This document shows, one piece after another, positions 16,241 through 24,497 of a stretch of DNA of 64,000 nucleotides (its first letter is position 1; every line of letters begins with the position of its first letter). The translations under genes were made by a program, and so were the position numbers. Source of the DNA: Caballeronia sp. TF1N1 (lineage in GTDB: Bacteria; Pseudomonadota; Gammaproteobacteria; Burkholderiales; Burkholderiaceae); assembly GCF_022878925.1 (NCBI RefSeq), contig NZ_CP084629.1, positions 248,001 to 312,000 of the forward strand, given 5' to 3'. The notes under the pieces were generated by a model, which was not told where the DNA came from, ran no database searches, and saw only the letters and a list, made by a program, of their open reading frames with translations.

Positions 16241-16759
16241 ATGAGCGTGCGAGACCAATTGATGGACCACGTACCGCGTTTGCGGCGCTATTCGCGTGCG
16301 CTCATCCGCAATCAGGAACTCGCCGACGATCTCGTTCAGGACACGCTCGAACGCGCCCTGCGCAACACCGAAAAATTCGAGTCCGGCACCGACCTGCGCG
16401 CGTGGCTTTTCACGATCATGCACAACGTGTTCGCCAACCAAACGCGCCGTGCGGATGCGCGAGCCGTGCATGTGTCCGTCGATGAAGAAGCTATCGACGA
16501 AAGCGAGTTCGCGGTGGCTAGCCGCGACACGCAATCGCTGGAAATGCGCGATCTCGACTACGCGCTACAGCGTCTGCCCATCGAACAGCGGCAAGTGGTG
16601 CTGCTTGTCGGGCTCGAAGAGATGAGCTATGCGGAAGTGGCGCTCGCCCTCGAAATACCGCTCGGCACGGTAATGTCGCGGCTTTCGCGCGGACGCGAGC
16701 GGCTTCGCGCGCTAATGGCAGGCAAGCAGGACAGCGCTCAATTGAAGGTGGTGCGATGA
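16241..16759 (+). CDS. ECF-type RNA polymerase sigma factor
   Basis: A 172-residue extracytoplasmic-function sigma factor with region 2 (LADDLVQDTLERALRNTEKF, then DLRAWLFTIMHNVFANQTRR) and region 4 (LPIEQRQVVLLVGLEEMSYA, then LGTVMSRLSRGRERLR). Length and domain order are typical. AGGAG lies before the ATG at 16241. The downstream anti-sigma gene overlaps by four bases (ATGA), the usual arrangement of a sigma factor with its inhibitor, and a second anti-sigma-like gene lies just upstream. Likely targets include its own locus and perhaps the adjacent redoxin, DUF4148 and tyrosinase genes. Confidence 0.92.
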   Translation: MSVRDQLMDHVPRLRRYSRALIRNQELADDLVQDTLERALRNTEKFESGTDLRAWLFTIMHNVFANQTRRADARAVHVSVDEEAIDESEFAVASRDTQSLEMRDLDYALQRLPIEQRQVVLLVGLEEMSYAEVALALEIPLGTVMSRLSRGRERLRALMAGKQDSAQLKVVR

Positions 16760-17628
16760 ACAGACAATCGACTCCCGTCAGCGAGGACGAAATCCAGGCC
16801 TACGTGGATGGCGTGATCGCCGAACACCGGCGCGAGGAAATCGATCGGCTGCTCGAAACCGACGACGCGCTCGCGGGCCGCGTGAGCGACTACTTTTCGC
16901 TCAACAGCATGCTGCATGATCGTTACGATCGCGTATTGCAAGAGCCGCTGCCGCAACGTCTCGTGCTGCCGCTCGAATCGGCATCCAGCACTGTCACGAA
17001 GGTCGATGCGGGTCGACGTGAAGCCGCGAATTGGCCGCGCTTTGCGGGACTTGCTGCGGCACTTGTGCTGGGTATCGGCATCGGCGTGGGCGGCATGTTC
17101 AGCGAAACAGCGCGCGACATGCTCATGCCGAATGGCGAGAACGCGTCGCTTCGTCACGTCAGCCTCTCCCGCGACGAATCGTTCGCGCGGCAATCGGCTA
17201 TCGCCTATGTCACGTATGCGCCGATGGTCACGCGTCCTGTCGAAGTCGGCGCGGATCAGGAAGAAGAACTCGTGAAGTGGCTATCGAGCCGCCTCGGCAC
17301 CGACGTGCACGCGCCCGTGCTCACGCGCGTGGGCTTCAATCTGATGGGCGGCCGTCTCTTGCCCGGCGATGAAGGTCCTATCGCGCAGTTCATGTATCAC
17401 GATGCCAATGGCGAACGCATCACGCTCAACGTGTCTCATCGCAAAGTGAGCCGCGACGTCACCGCGTTCAAGCTGTATCAGGACGGCTCGGTCAACGTGT
17501 TCTATTGGGTCGATGGCGACTTCGGCTATGCGGTATCGGGCGCGATTGCACGGCCGCAATTGCTCGCGGTGTCGCACGACGTGTACGAGCAACTCACCGC
17601 GAGAAACGGACAGAAATCAACGCAGTGA
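16756..17628 (+). CDS. Anti-sigma factor, transmembrane (second of two)
   Basis: A 290-residue membrane-bound anti-sigma factor of the RsiW-like or FecR-neighbouring type. The cytoplasmic N-terminal part (about 8-60) shares the pattern of the other anti-sigma-like protein; a single helix (about 93-115, rich in Gly, Ile and Val) is followed by a large periplasmic domain. No zinc-coordinating HxxxCxxC is visible. Its ATGA overlap with the sigma gene implies translational coupling and direct pairing. The periplasmic domain would sense the signal, which could relate to copper or redox stress given the neighbouring tyrosinase and redoxin; that is inference. Confidence 0.82.
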   Translation: MNRQSTPVSEDEIQAYVDGVIAEHRREEIDRLLETDDALAGRVSDYFSLNSMLHDRYDRVLQEPLPQRLVLPLESASSTVTKVDAGRREAANWPRFAGLAAALVLGIGIGVGGMFSETARDMLMPNGENASLRHVSLSRDESFARQSAIAYVTYAPMVTRPVEVGADQEEELVKWLSSRLGTDVHAPVLTRVGFNLMGGRLLPGDEGPIAQFMYHDANGERITLNVSHRKVSRDVTAFKLYQDGSVNVFYWVDGDFGYAVSGAIARPQLLAVSHDVYEQLTARNGQKSTQ

Positions 17629-17635
17629 GCGCGGC

Positions 17636-19093
17636 TTATGGGGCGTCCGCGGCAAGTTCGACGCGCATCTCGCCGATGGATATCGCCGTTCCCTTAACCG
17701 CATTCACACCGCTCACGCGCACGAACGACACGACCACTTCATTCGGGTTCGCCACGCCCGCGCGCGCGAGCAATTCAGTCACGGGAAACTCGATCGAGCT
17801 GCCGCCGTGATGCGTCGCTGTCGATACCTCGAACGCGCCGAGCGTGCCGACGAAGTGAGCATCGCGTTGAGCATCCGGGTCGCCGGTTGCGGGCAAATTT
17901 ACATAGACGTTGTAGAAGAATCCGCCGGCACGTGCCGCCGCCGGCATGGACACGCCGTCCAGCACGAGATTCACATGACGAAATCCCGAAGCGGCGGGCC
18001 TGGCCGCTTGCGACTGCGCTTGCGATTCGACCGCGCTGCTGTCGTCCGCTTCCGGAGCCACGGCAAGCGTATCGCGCAGCAACGTAGCATTGGCGGCTTG
18101 AAGCGGAATGCGCGCGCTGATGGAGTTGTCGGCAAGGGCCACGCCCTTCACGCCGCCAAGCGAACGCCGCGTGGATGACACCGTGCGCCCCGCGCTTGCG
18201 GTAAAGGTGCCGATCTGAGGACGTCCGCTTATGGGTGACATTTGCGCCTGAACCCGAATGATTCCGCCGCGTTCTGCTTGCGGCGGCAAAATGACTGGAA
18301 CGGTATCGTTGGCGTAATCGTATCCCAGCCCCGTGGTCGTCCGCGTCTTGGCCTTCGTCATCGTGAGGTTGGTCGCATACGTGAAGCTGCCGGACCAGTA
18401 CTTGTTGTTGGCTGCAGGAACCTTGCTCGTCGAGCGCAACGACCACGCATTCCACAGGCGGTCGAGATTCGCATGATGCAGATAGAAAATGGGATCGAGC
18501 GGCGCGGTCATGATATCCGCCATGTATCCGCCGATGATGTCATGCACCGGATTGTGCGGTGCATTCTCCAGTTTAGTCTCGAACGCGTTGCTCGTGCCGC
18601 GCTGAAAATTGGCGACGCTGCGCGCGAACGGGCTCAAATCGAGCGCCTGATAGACGTTCGTGTTCACACGCGATGTGTATAAGGGATTGCCGCTCGCCGT
18701 ATCGGTGAATTCGGAGGGCATCACGGGATACGTGTAGTAATCCCAGTACGGAAGCGTCAGCGTGTTATCGCCTGACACAGTGCGCAGTTGTTGCTCGAAG
18801 TAATAGATATAACCGCGATGCCACGTCAGGAAATACGCCACGCCATGCGGGCAATAATTCGAATGCACGTTGCTCCAGTACTGCCATGATGCCGGTTTGC
18901 TGCTGTCGGCCGTGGCTCGCATGGTGCGGATGGCATTGAGAAACGACGCGTAGTGAGGCGTTGTCTTGAAGACTTGCCATTCGAGCCGTATGACATTGGG
19001 CGTCGCGGCGAAACCGAGTTCGGGTATGGACGCGAGCGCAAGCGCCGACGCCGTCCCCGTGACGAACGAGCGCCGGGTAATCGTGGAAGCCAT
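17636..19093 (-). CDS. Tyrosinase (type 3 copper protein), Tat-exported
   Basis: A 485-residue tyrosinase/polyphenol oxidase, oxidising mono- or diphenols to quinones. The Tat signal TRRSFVTGTASALALASIPE (6-25) indicates export of the folded copper protein. CuA ligands are His77, His83 and His92 (NVHSNYCPHG and TWHRGY); CuB ligands are His180, His184 and His207 region (NAPHNPVHD and FYLHHANLDRLW). Cys81 lies two residues before His83, where a Cys-His thioether forms in some tyrosinases. A C-terminal domain (about 290-485) may act as a cap, as in plant and fungal enzymes. No separate caddie protein is seen. It converges on the anti-sigma gene with seven bases between stops. Confidence 0.9.
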   Translation of the reverse strand: MASTITRRSFVTGTASALALASIPELGFAATPNVIRLEWQVFKTTPHYASFLNAIRTMRATADSSKPASWQYWSNVHSNYCPHGVAYFLTWHRGYIYYFEQQLRTVSGDNTLTLPYWDYYTYPVMPSEFTDTASGNPLYTSRVNTNVYQALDLSPFARSVANFQRGTSNAFETKLENAPHNPVHDIIGGYMADIMTAPLDPIFYLHHANLDRLWNAWSLRSTSKVPAANNKYWSGSFTYATNLTMTKAKTRTTTGLGYDYANDTVPVILPPQAERGGIIRVQAQMSPISGRPQIGTFTASAGRTVSSTRRSLGGVKGVALADNSISARIPLQAANATLLRDTLAVAPEADDSSAVESQAQSQAARPAASGFRHVNLVLDGVSMPAAARAGGFFYNVYVNLPATGDPDAQRDAHFVGTLGAFEVSTATHHGGSSIEFPVTELLARAGVANPNEVVVSFVRVSGVNAVKGTAISIGEMRVELAADAP

Positions 19094-19199
19094 GTTTGTC
19101 CCCTCGTGCCCGCGGATTGCCCGCGAACGCTCCGCGTCCGACTCTTCTTATGAGTCAGCCGACGTGGCGGTAGTGATCGGAAAATGCCAAGGAAGTATG

Positions 19200-19252
19200 G
19201 TTCACTTCGCGCAGGGTTCAACGAATATTTAGAATACCCAACGAAAGTGAAC
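19200..19252. promoter_or_regulatory. Dyad upstream of tyrosinase gene
   Basis: GTTCACTT (19200-19207) and AAGTGAAC (19245-19252) are exact inverted copies 37 bases apart, lying 107-159 bases before the tyrosinase start. Between them are two direct CAACGAA copies. The block is AT-rich compared with its surroundings and is a reasonable place for a regulated promoter, though no textbook -35/-10 pair is clear. Confidence 0.35.
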
Positions 19253-19277
19253 GTGTACTAGCGCACATTGCCGGAAC

Positions 19278-20096
19278 TCAAACGTCCGTTCGTGCTGCGT
19301 TGCTCCAGACGATCACAGTCTGCTCCGACTCTGCCCCATAGCCTATTTCTTGACTGTCATAGGGAATCGAGCGCGAGAGGTGTCGCGTCAAGATCGGCGA
19401 TTGATCGAAGACATGCGCGCAGACGGGGTAGATATAAACCACCGTGAGTTTGCGGATAGTTGCATCTGCAACCGCTTTCTCCAGATTGTTCAGAAGCGTC
19501 GCCATGAGCGCGGCGCCGAAGGGATTGAACAGGAAGACAACGAGATCGCCCTTCGGAAATGCGAGTTCGAGCGCATTCTCGACGAAGGCCTGCATGCGTA
19601 TCCTCTGCGGAAACCGGCGCGCAACGATCTCGGCATTGCGGTTCGCTATCTCGATGAGCGGCTCGGCCAGGTCATAACCGAGCACGGCGTCGAAGGGAAA
19701 CTCGGTGGCCACGATCATCGGCCGCCCTTTTCCGCAGCCGATATCGATGAACGTGCTGCCACGCACGTCTCCGAGTTGCTGCAGCGCATGCCGCACAATG
19801 CTTGGCTGCGATCCCATATACGGTAGATTGCCCGCATCGGCGCCGGGGCCGCTGTCGGATTCGGGCGGATAGACGCCGCCTGTATCGGTGCCGAGCATGC
19901 GGTCGATAGGATGCGTTCTATAACAGCCGTTATAAAGCACGCGCAAGACAGGCACGCGTTCGCCGAAGCGCCTGATCCACGAGACGAAGAGCAGCGTCTG
20001 AACCCAGTCCGGCAACGCGGCGACCACGGCGATCAGCCGCCATTTGATCGTGCGTTTCATTCGGGTTTTGAAGCTCATGCTCATCGTCGTGTTCAT
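19278..20096 (-). CDS. Class I SAM-dependent methyltransferase
   Basis: A 272-residue protein with a Rossmann methyltransferase core. Motif I is FIDIGCGKGRPMIVA, followed by the acidic end of strand 2 in VLGYDLAEPLIEIA and motif DLVVFLFNPFG. A hydrophobic N-terminal segment (about 13-35, RLIAVVAALPDWVQTLLFVS) may bind the membrane. GGAG stands before the ATG at 20096; an earlier start at 20153 adds 19 residues of no known similarity. The methyl acceptor is unknown. It is divergent from the SDR genes across a region holding a strong hairpin. Confidence 0.8.
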   Translation of the reverse strand: MNTTMSMSFKTRMKRTIKWRLIAVVAALPDWVQTLLFVSWIRRFGERVPVLRVLYNGCYRTHPIDRMLGTDTGGVYPPESDSGPGADAGNLPYMGSQPSIVRHALQQLGDVRGSTFIDIGCGKGRPMIVATEFPFDAVLGYDLAEPLIEIANRNAEIVARRFPQRIRMQAFVENALELAFPKGDLVVFLFNPFGAALMATLLNNLEKAVADATIRKLTVVYIYPVCAHVFDQSPILTRHLSRSIPYDSQEIGYGAESEQTVIVWSNAARTDV

Positions 20097-20409
20097 GGAA
20101 ACTCCGTTGGGGGCGGGCTGCGAATGTACGCAAGTACGACGAATGACGCGCAACGTCTCGATGGTCGCGACCAGTCTTTATAGACTCGCGCCTGGCGATT
20201 GAATGTGACGTGACGCACATAGCGTCGCGGGACATGAGTGGCGTTTTCCCGAACGCGAGGCCAGTTCGTGATCCCAGTGTGCCATGCCTCGCAGGCATGG
20301 CACACTGCCTCGAAAGTCTTTTTCTTGAGCAAGCACGCACCCTACATTTGATTCCACCGACGGGTCTGCAACACAACCCCGTCTCTCTCAGACCTCATGG
20401 AGTCACGAA
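20097..20409. other. Divergent intergenic region, methyltransferase / SDR
   Basis: A 313-base region between divergent genes. Besides the perfect 15-bp inverted repeat described separately it holds the ribosome site of the SDR gene (GGAG, about 20399) and no sign of a further gene. It presumably contains promoters for both directions. Confidence 0.5.
20275..20307. repeat. Perfect 15-bp inverted repeat (hairpin)
   Basis: CAGTGTGCCATGCCT (20275-20289), loop CGC, AGGCATGGCACACTG (20293-20307): every base of both arms pairs. A T-rich tract (GTCTTTTTCTTG) follows about ten bases later on the plus strand, which is too far for a canonical terminator. Because it lies between divergent genes, 103 bases before the SDR start, it could be an operator, a leader attenuator or a terminator of an unseen transcript. 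Confidence 0.6.
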
Positions 20410-21156
20410 ATGGACAAGCCAGTCATTCTCATCACGGGCGCGCTCACCGGCATTGGCCGCGCAACGGCGTTTGCTTTTGCCGACAGCGGCGCGCGCATCG
20501 TCGTATCGGGCCGGCGTGAAGCCGAAGGACGCGCGCTCGAAGCCGAACTGCGCGAACGCGGTGCAGAAGCGTTCTTCGTTGCCGCCGACGTACGCCACGA
20601 AGACAGCGTGCGCGATCTCGTCGATGCAGCCGTCGCGCACCTCGGCCGTATCGATGCCGCCGTGAACAACGCGGGCACCGAAGGCCAGCCCGGTGCGATC
20701 GTCGATCAGAGCGCCGCAAGCTATGCATCGACTTTCGATACCAACGTGCTCGGCACGCTCCTTAGCATGAAGCACGAACTGCGCGTCATGCAGGCGCAGA
20801 AGCACGGCAGCATCGTGAACGTGTCGTCGACTTACGGGCATGAAGGCGCGGCGTTCGCGTCGGTCTATGCGGGCAGCAAGCATGCGGTCGAAGGCATGAC
20901 GAAGTCCGCCGCCCTCGAAGTCGCGGCGCTCGGCGTGCGCGTCAACGCAGTGGCGCCCGGCCCCACGGATACCGGCATGCTCGACCGCTTCACCGGAACA
21001 GCCGAACGCAAGGCCGCGCTTGCATCGAAGGTGCCGCTTGGACGTGTTGGCACGCCCGTCGATATCGCGCGCGCAATAGTCTTTCTTGCTTCGGATACGG
21101 CCTCGTTCGTTACGGGTCAGATCGTCACCGTCGATGGTGGCAAGACCGCGGGCTGA
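20410..21156 (+). CDS. Short-chain dehydrogenase/reductase (first of two)
   Basis: A 248-residue classical SDR oxidoreductase. It has the cofactor motif TGALTGIG (9-16), the structural NNAG (89-92) and the catalytic Ser in NVSS with the Tyr-x3-Lys pair YAGSK near 156-160. The Arg after the second strand (SGRR) favours NADP or mixed specificity. It lies 33 bases before a second SDR gene, so the two form an operon. The partner substrates are unknown; many such pairs reduce carbonyl compounds or metabolise small alcohols. Confidence 0.88.
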   Translation: MDKPVILITGALTGIGRATAFAFADSGARIVVSGRREAEGRALEAELRERGAEAFFVAADVRHEDSVRDLVDAAVAHLGRIDAAVNNAGTEGQPGAIVDQSAASYASTFDTNVLGTLLSMKHELRVMQAQKHGSIVNVSSTYGHEGAAFASVYAGSKHAVEGMTKSAALEVAALGVRVNAVAPGPTDTGMLDRFTGTAERKAALASKVPLGRVGTPVDIARAIVFLASDTASFVTGQIVTVDGGKTAG

Positions 21157-21189
21157 CGCGTTCTCTTACTGATTCAAAGGAGCAACGAC

Positions 21190-21936
21190 ATGAACGATCT
21201 TTCAGGCAAAACCGCGCTCGTCACGGGCGCATCGCGCGGTATCGGTCGCGCAACGGCTATCGCGCTGTCGCGTGCGGGGGCAAGCGTGCTGGTTCACTAC
21301 AGCAGCGGCGAACAGGAAGCCGAAGCCGTCGTCGCGCAGATTCGCGCCGCAGGCGGCACCGCGCAGAAAGTGCAGGCGAATTTGCGCGATGCAGACGGAC
21401 CGCATCAACTCGCACGGCGTGTACGTGAAGTGGTCGGCGACAGGCTCGACATCCTGGTTGCCAACGCGGGCATCTCGAAGGCCGCGAGCATTGAGAATAC
21501 GACCGTCGATGACTTCGACGCGCTCTACGCCGTGAACGTGCGCGCGCCCTACTTCCTCGTGCAGCAACTGCTTCCCGCGATGTGCAAGGGCAGCAGCGTG
21601 GTGTTGCTGTCGTCGCTCGTCGCGCGCGCATCCGTGAACTCGCTGTCCGCTTACGCCGCGACCAAAGGCGCGGTCGATACGCTCGTCAAGCACTTCGCGG
21701 CGACGCTCGGCGAACGCGGCATTCGCGTGAATGCGGTGGCGCCGGGCGTCGTGGAAACCGATATGTCGAACTTCACGAAGACCGACGATGGCCGCGCATT
21801 CACGCTCGGCATGCAGGCGCTCAAACGCATTGCGCAGCCGGACGACATCGGCGACGCCGTGGCCTTTCTTGCTTCGAATGCCGCACGCTGGGTCACGGGC
21901 GAGACGCTACACGTGGACGGCGGCTCGAAGCTTTGA
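21190..21936 (+). CDS. Short-chain dehydrogenase/reductase (second of two)
   Basis: A 248-residue SDR of the FabG/glucose-dehydrogenase-like group with TGASRGIG (13-20), NAGI, catalytic Ser in LLSSLVA and YAATK as the Tyr-x3-Lys active site, and the C-terminal HVDGGSKL. It is a divergent paralogue of the SDR just upstream. AAAGGAG lies before the ATG. The LysR gene follows 88 bases later in the same direction and probably regulates the pair. Such SDRs are reductases or dehydrogenases acting on hydroxyl or keto groups; no more specific assignment is justified. Confidence 0.88.
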   Translation: MNDLSGKTALVTGASRGIGRATAIALSRAGASVLVHYSSGEQEAEAVVAQIRAAGGTAQKVQANLRDADGPHQLARRVREVVGDRLDILVANAGISKAASIENTTVDDFDALYAVNVRAPYFLVQQLLPAMCKGSSVVLLSSLVARASVNSLSAYAATKGAVDTLVKHFAATLGERGIRVNAVAPGVVETDMSNFTKTDDGRAFTLGMQALKRIAQPDDIGDAVAFLASNAARWVTGETLHVDGGSKL

Positions 21937-21976
21937 CCGTTGAACGCGCATGACGACTCGTGCAGTTGGACGATTG

Positions 21977-21993
21977 CCCGGATAATCTCCGGG
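21977..21993 (+). repeat. Small perfect hairpin before LysR gene
   Basis: CCCGGA, loop TAATC, TCCGGG. It lies inside a larger dyad, CGTTGAACG (21938-21946) and CGTTCAACG (21999-22007), also exact. No T-run follows. It ends 31 bases before the LysR ATG, a likely position for autoregulation. Confidence 0.4.
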
Positions 21994-22024
21994 TGATACG
22001 TTCAACGACTCGCACGGGAAGCCC

Positions 22025-22942
22025 ATGGAACTGCGGCATCTGCGGTACTTCATTGCAGTGGCGGAAACCGGCAGTCTGACCGAAGCGGCGGAACAGCGGC
22101 TGTTCACGTCGCAGCCTTCGCTCAGCAGACAGATCCGCGATCTGGAAGATCAGGTCGGCACGCGCCTCTTCGAGCGTAGCGCGCGCGGCGTGGATCTGAC
22201 GCCCGCTGGCAAGGCCTTCATGGAGCACGCGAAAATCGCCTTGAATCAGGTCGATGCCGCCGTCGAAGCCGCGCGCCGTGCCGCGACGCCAAGCAAACAA
22301 CGTTTCGCGCTCGGCTTTCTCACGGGCCAAGAGATGAACTGGCTTCCGGGCGCCATGCATATTCTTCGCGACGAATTGCTCAACGTCGATGTCACGGTAT
22401 CGAGCGATTATTCGACCGAACTCGCGGAAGGTGTCGCGCGCGGCAAGCTCGACCTCGCCTTCATGCGCGCGGAGCCGGACTTCGATCTGGCGTATTACAT
22501 CGTCGATAAAGAACCGCTCGTCGTGTTGATGCCGAGCGATCACGCGTTGACCGAACGCGCCGAGATTGCGCCGCAAGACCTCGTGGGCGAACCGTTCATT
22601 GCCATGGCGGGCAAGGCGAAGGTGCTGCGTTCCGTCGTCGACGATTATCTCGAACGCTCGGGCGTGCATATCGTGCCATCGCAGAGCGTCGATAACCCGG
22701 CGATGGTCATGTCGCTCGTGGCATCGACACGCGGTCTCGTGCTGATTCCATCGTACGTTCAGAACCTGATGCCGTGGTCCGTTGTCAGCCGTCCCTTGGC
22801 GGGCGATGCACCGACCATCGACCTGGCTGTCGGCTATAGCAAGTCGAATCAGTCGCCGACCTTGCGCCTCTTCCTATCGCGGCTCGACGAGCTCATCGCG
22901 CGTCACGCCGCCGAGCGTCGAATGAACGTAAACAACACTTAA
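22025..22942 (+). CDS. LysR-family transcriptional regulator
   Basis: A 305-residue LysR regulator with the standard N-terminus (MELRHLRYFIAVAETGSLTE, TSQPSLSRQIRDLED) and a two-lobed effector domain; RDLEDQVGTRLFERSARGVD and the LTPAGKAF turn are typical of the HcaR/BenM-like subgroup. The stop overlaps by four bases with that of the convergent MFS gene. It is co-directional with the SDR pair and is the probable regulator of that pair and possibly of the exporter. Effector unknown. Confidence 0.9.
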   Translation: MELRHLRYFIAVAETGSLTEAAEQRLFTSQPSLSRQIRDLEDQVGTRLFERSARGVDLTPAGKAFMEHAKIALNQVDAAVEAARRAATPSKQRFALGFLTGQEMNWLPGAMHILRDELLNVDVTVSSDYSTELAEGVARGKLDLAFMRAEPDFDLAYYIVDKEPLVVLMPSDHALTERAEIAPQDLVGEPFIAMAGKAKVLRSVVDDYLERSGVHIVPSQSVDNPAMVMSLVASTRGLVLIPSYVQNLMPWSVVSRPLAGDAPTIDLAVGYSKSNQSPTLRLFLSRLDELIARHAAERRMNVNNT

Positions 22943-24450
22943 CGGCCGGAGCGAATCGTCGCGACCGCGACGCCTCCCGCTGCGAACGCGCATAGCGCGG
23001 ACAGCAACGCGACGGCGCGCAATGCGCCGGCGACCGCGCTGGCATCGCTGACAGATGCTGCCTTGGAAGCCATCGCGGCGTCGTGCGACCACACGAACAC
23101 AATGCCGAGCAGCGCAATCGCAAGCAGGCTCGCCACGCGCGCAACCGCATTGTTGATCCCCGATGCCACGCCCACGCGTTCGCTTTCGACCGACGCCATG
23201 ACTACCGACGTGAGCGGCGCGACCGTGATCGTGAGGCCGATGCCGAGCACGACGAGCGCGGGAAGAAAGCTCGTCCAGTAGCTGCCGCTCACGAAAGGCA
23301 GCGCGAGCATGCCGAAGCCGAAGCCCGCGACGCACGGCCCCACGGTCAACAATGTGCGCGCGCCGAAGCGCCCCGTCACGCCGCCTGTCACGCGCGACAG
23401 CAGTCCGATGATGAGCGGCATCGGCAAGAGCGCTGCGCCCGCTTGCGTCGCCGTATAGCCATAGGCGCGAATCAGCGTGAACGGCAGGAAGAACAACACG
23501 CCGCCCAAGCCGAAGTACAGCAGCAACGTGACGACGTTCGCGCCGCTGAAGTCGCGCGAGCGGAAGACATCGAGCGGCATCATCGGCGCCGCGCTTTTCG
23601 CTTCTATCGCGACGAACACGGCAAGCACGAGCACGCCGACGCCCAGCGCGCACAGCACGAGCGGATTCCCGAAACCGCGTGCCGATGCTTCCGTGAGTCC
23701 ATAGGTCAGCGCCGCGAGTCCCGCCGCCGCGCAGGCCGCGCCGGGCCAGTCGAGGCGCTGTGTCGCGTCGGGCTTGTGGCTGTCGGGAACGGCCAGCATG
23801 GCGAGCGCGATGGTCGCGGCGGCCAGCGGCACATTGAGGAAGAAGATCGCGCGCCATGAGTAGGCATCGACGAGCCAGCCGCCCGCCGCCGGACCGAGCG
23901 CCGACGTAATTGCGCCAACGCCCGCCCATGTGCCGATGGCGCGTCCGCGCGCTTCGCCCTCGAACACGGCGCCGATGATCGCGAGACTGCTCGGCACGAG
24001 GAGCGCCGCGCCGATGCCCTGCACCGCCCGCGCGCCGATGAGCCACGCGGTATCGGGCGCGAAGCCGCATACCGCCGAAGCCAGCATGAAGATGGCGATG
24101 CCCGCGATGAACACGGTGCGACGGCCGAGCTTGTCGCCCATCGACCCGCCGACCAGCACGAGCGAGCCGAGCGAAAGCAGATACGCGTTCACGACCCACT
24201 GCATGGCCGCGACGCTCGCGCCAAGCTGGCTTTGAATGGACGAGAGCGCGACGTTGACGACCGAGCCGTCGATGAAGGCCATGCTGGAACCGAGGATCGT
24301 CGCCGCCAGCGCGAGCCGTTTGCGCCGGCAGGGTCGATCGGTCGCTTCAGGCTGCGTGCGAATGATCAGTTCATCGCACGGACCTTGCGGCGCGGCGTGC
24401 CGCACCACGGGAGGCGACACCGCGCGCTCTTTCAAGTCCTGACTCGTCAC
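22939..24450 (-). CDS. MFS transporter, DHA2 (EmrB/QacA) type
   Basis: About 503 residues and 14 predicted membrane helices, the DHA2 layout. Motif C-like ALLVPSSLAIIGAVFEGEAR and motif A-type GGSMGDKLGRR are present; the first helix carries GSSMAFIDGSVVNVALSSIQ, a DHA2 signature. The GTG at 24450 is chosen because GAGGAG stands 5-10 bases upstream; the longer frame to 24657 overlaps the preceding tctA-like gene. It begins 47 bases after that gene and could be read through from the mevalonate operon. Role is probably drug or metabolite efflux by proton antiport. Confidence 0.85.
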   Translation of the reverse strand: MTSQDLKERAVSPPVVRHAAPQGPCDELIIRTQPEATDRPCRRKRLALAATILGSSMAFIDGSVVNVALSSIQSQLGASVAAMQWVVNAYLLSLGSLVLVGGSMGDKLGRRTVFIAGIAIFMLASAVCGFAPDTAWLIGARAVQGIGAALLVPSSLAIIGAVFEGEARGRAIGTWAGVGAITSALGPAAGGWLVDAYSWRAIFFLNVPLAAATIALAMLAVPDSHKPDATQRLDWPGAACAAAGLAALTYGLTEASARGFGNPLVLCALGVGVLVLAVFVAIEAKSAAPMMPLDVFRSRDFSGANVVTLLLYFGLGGVLFFLPFTLIRAYGYTATQAGAALLPMPLIIGLLSRVTGGVTGRFGARTLLTVGPCVAGFGFGMLALPFVSGSYWTSFLPALVVLGIGLTITVAPLTSVVMASVESERVGVASGINNAVARVASLLAIALLGIVFVWSHDAAMASKAASVSDASAVAGALRAVALLSALCAFAAGGVAVATIRSGR

Positions 24451-24497
24451 ATTCGCTCCTCGATGGCGTGAACCATCAAGGATACGTCCGCGCGCGG

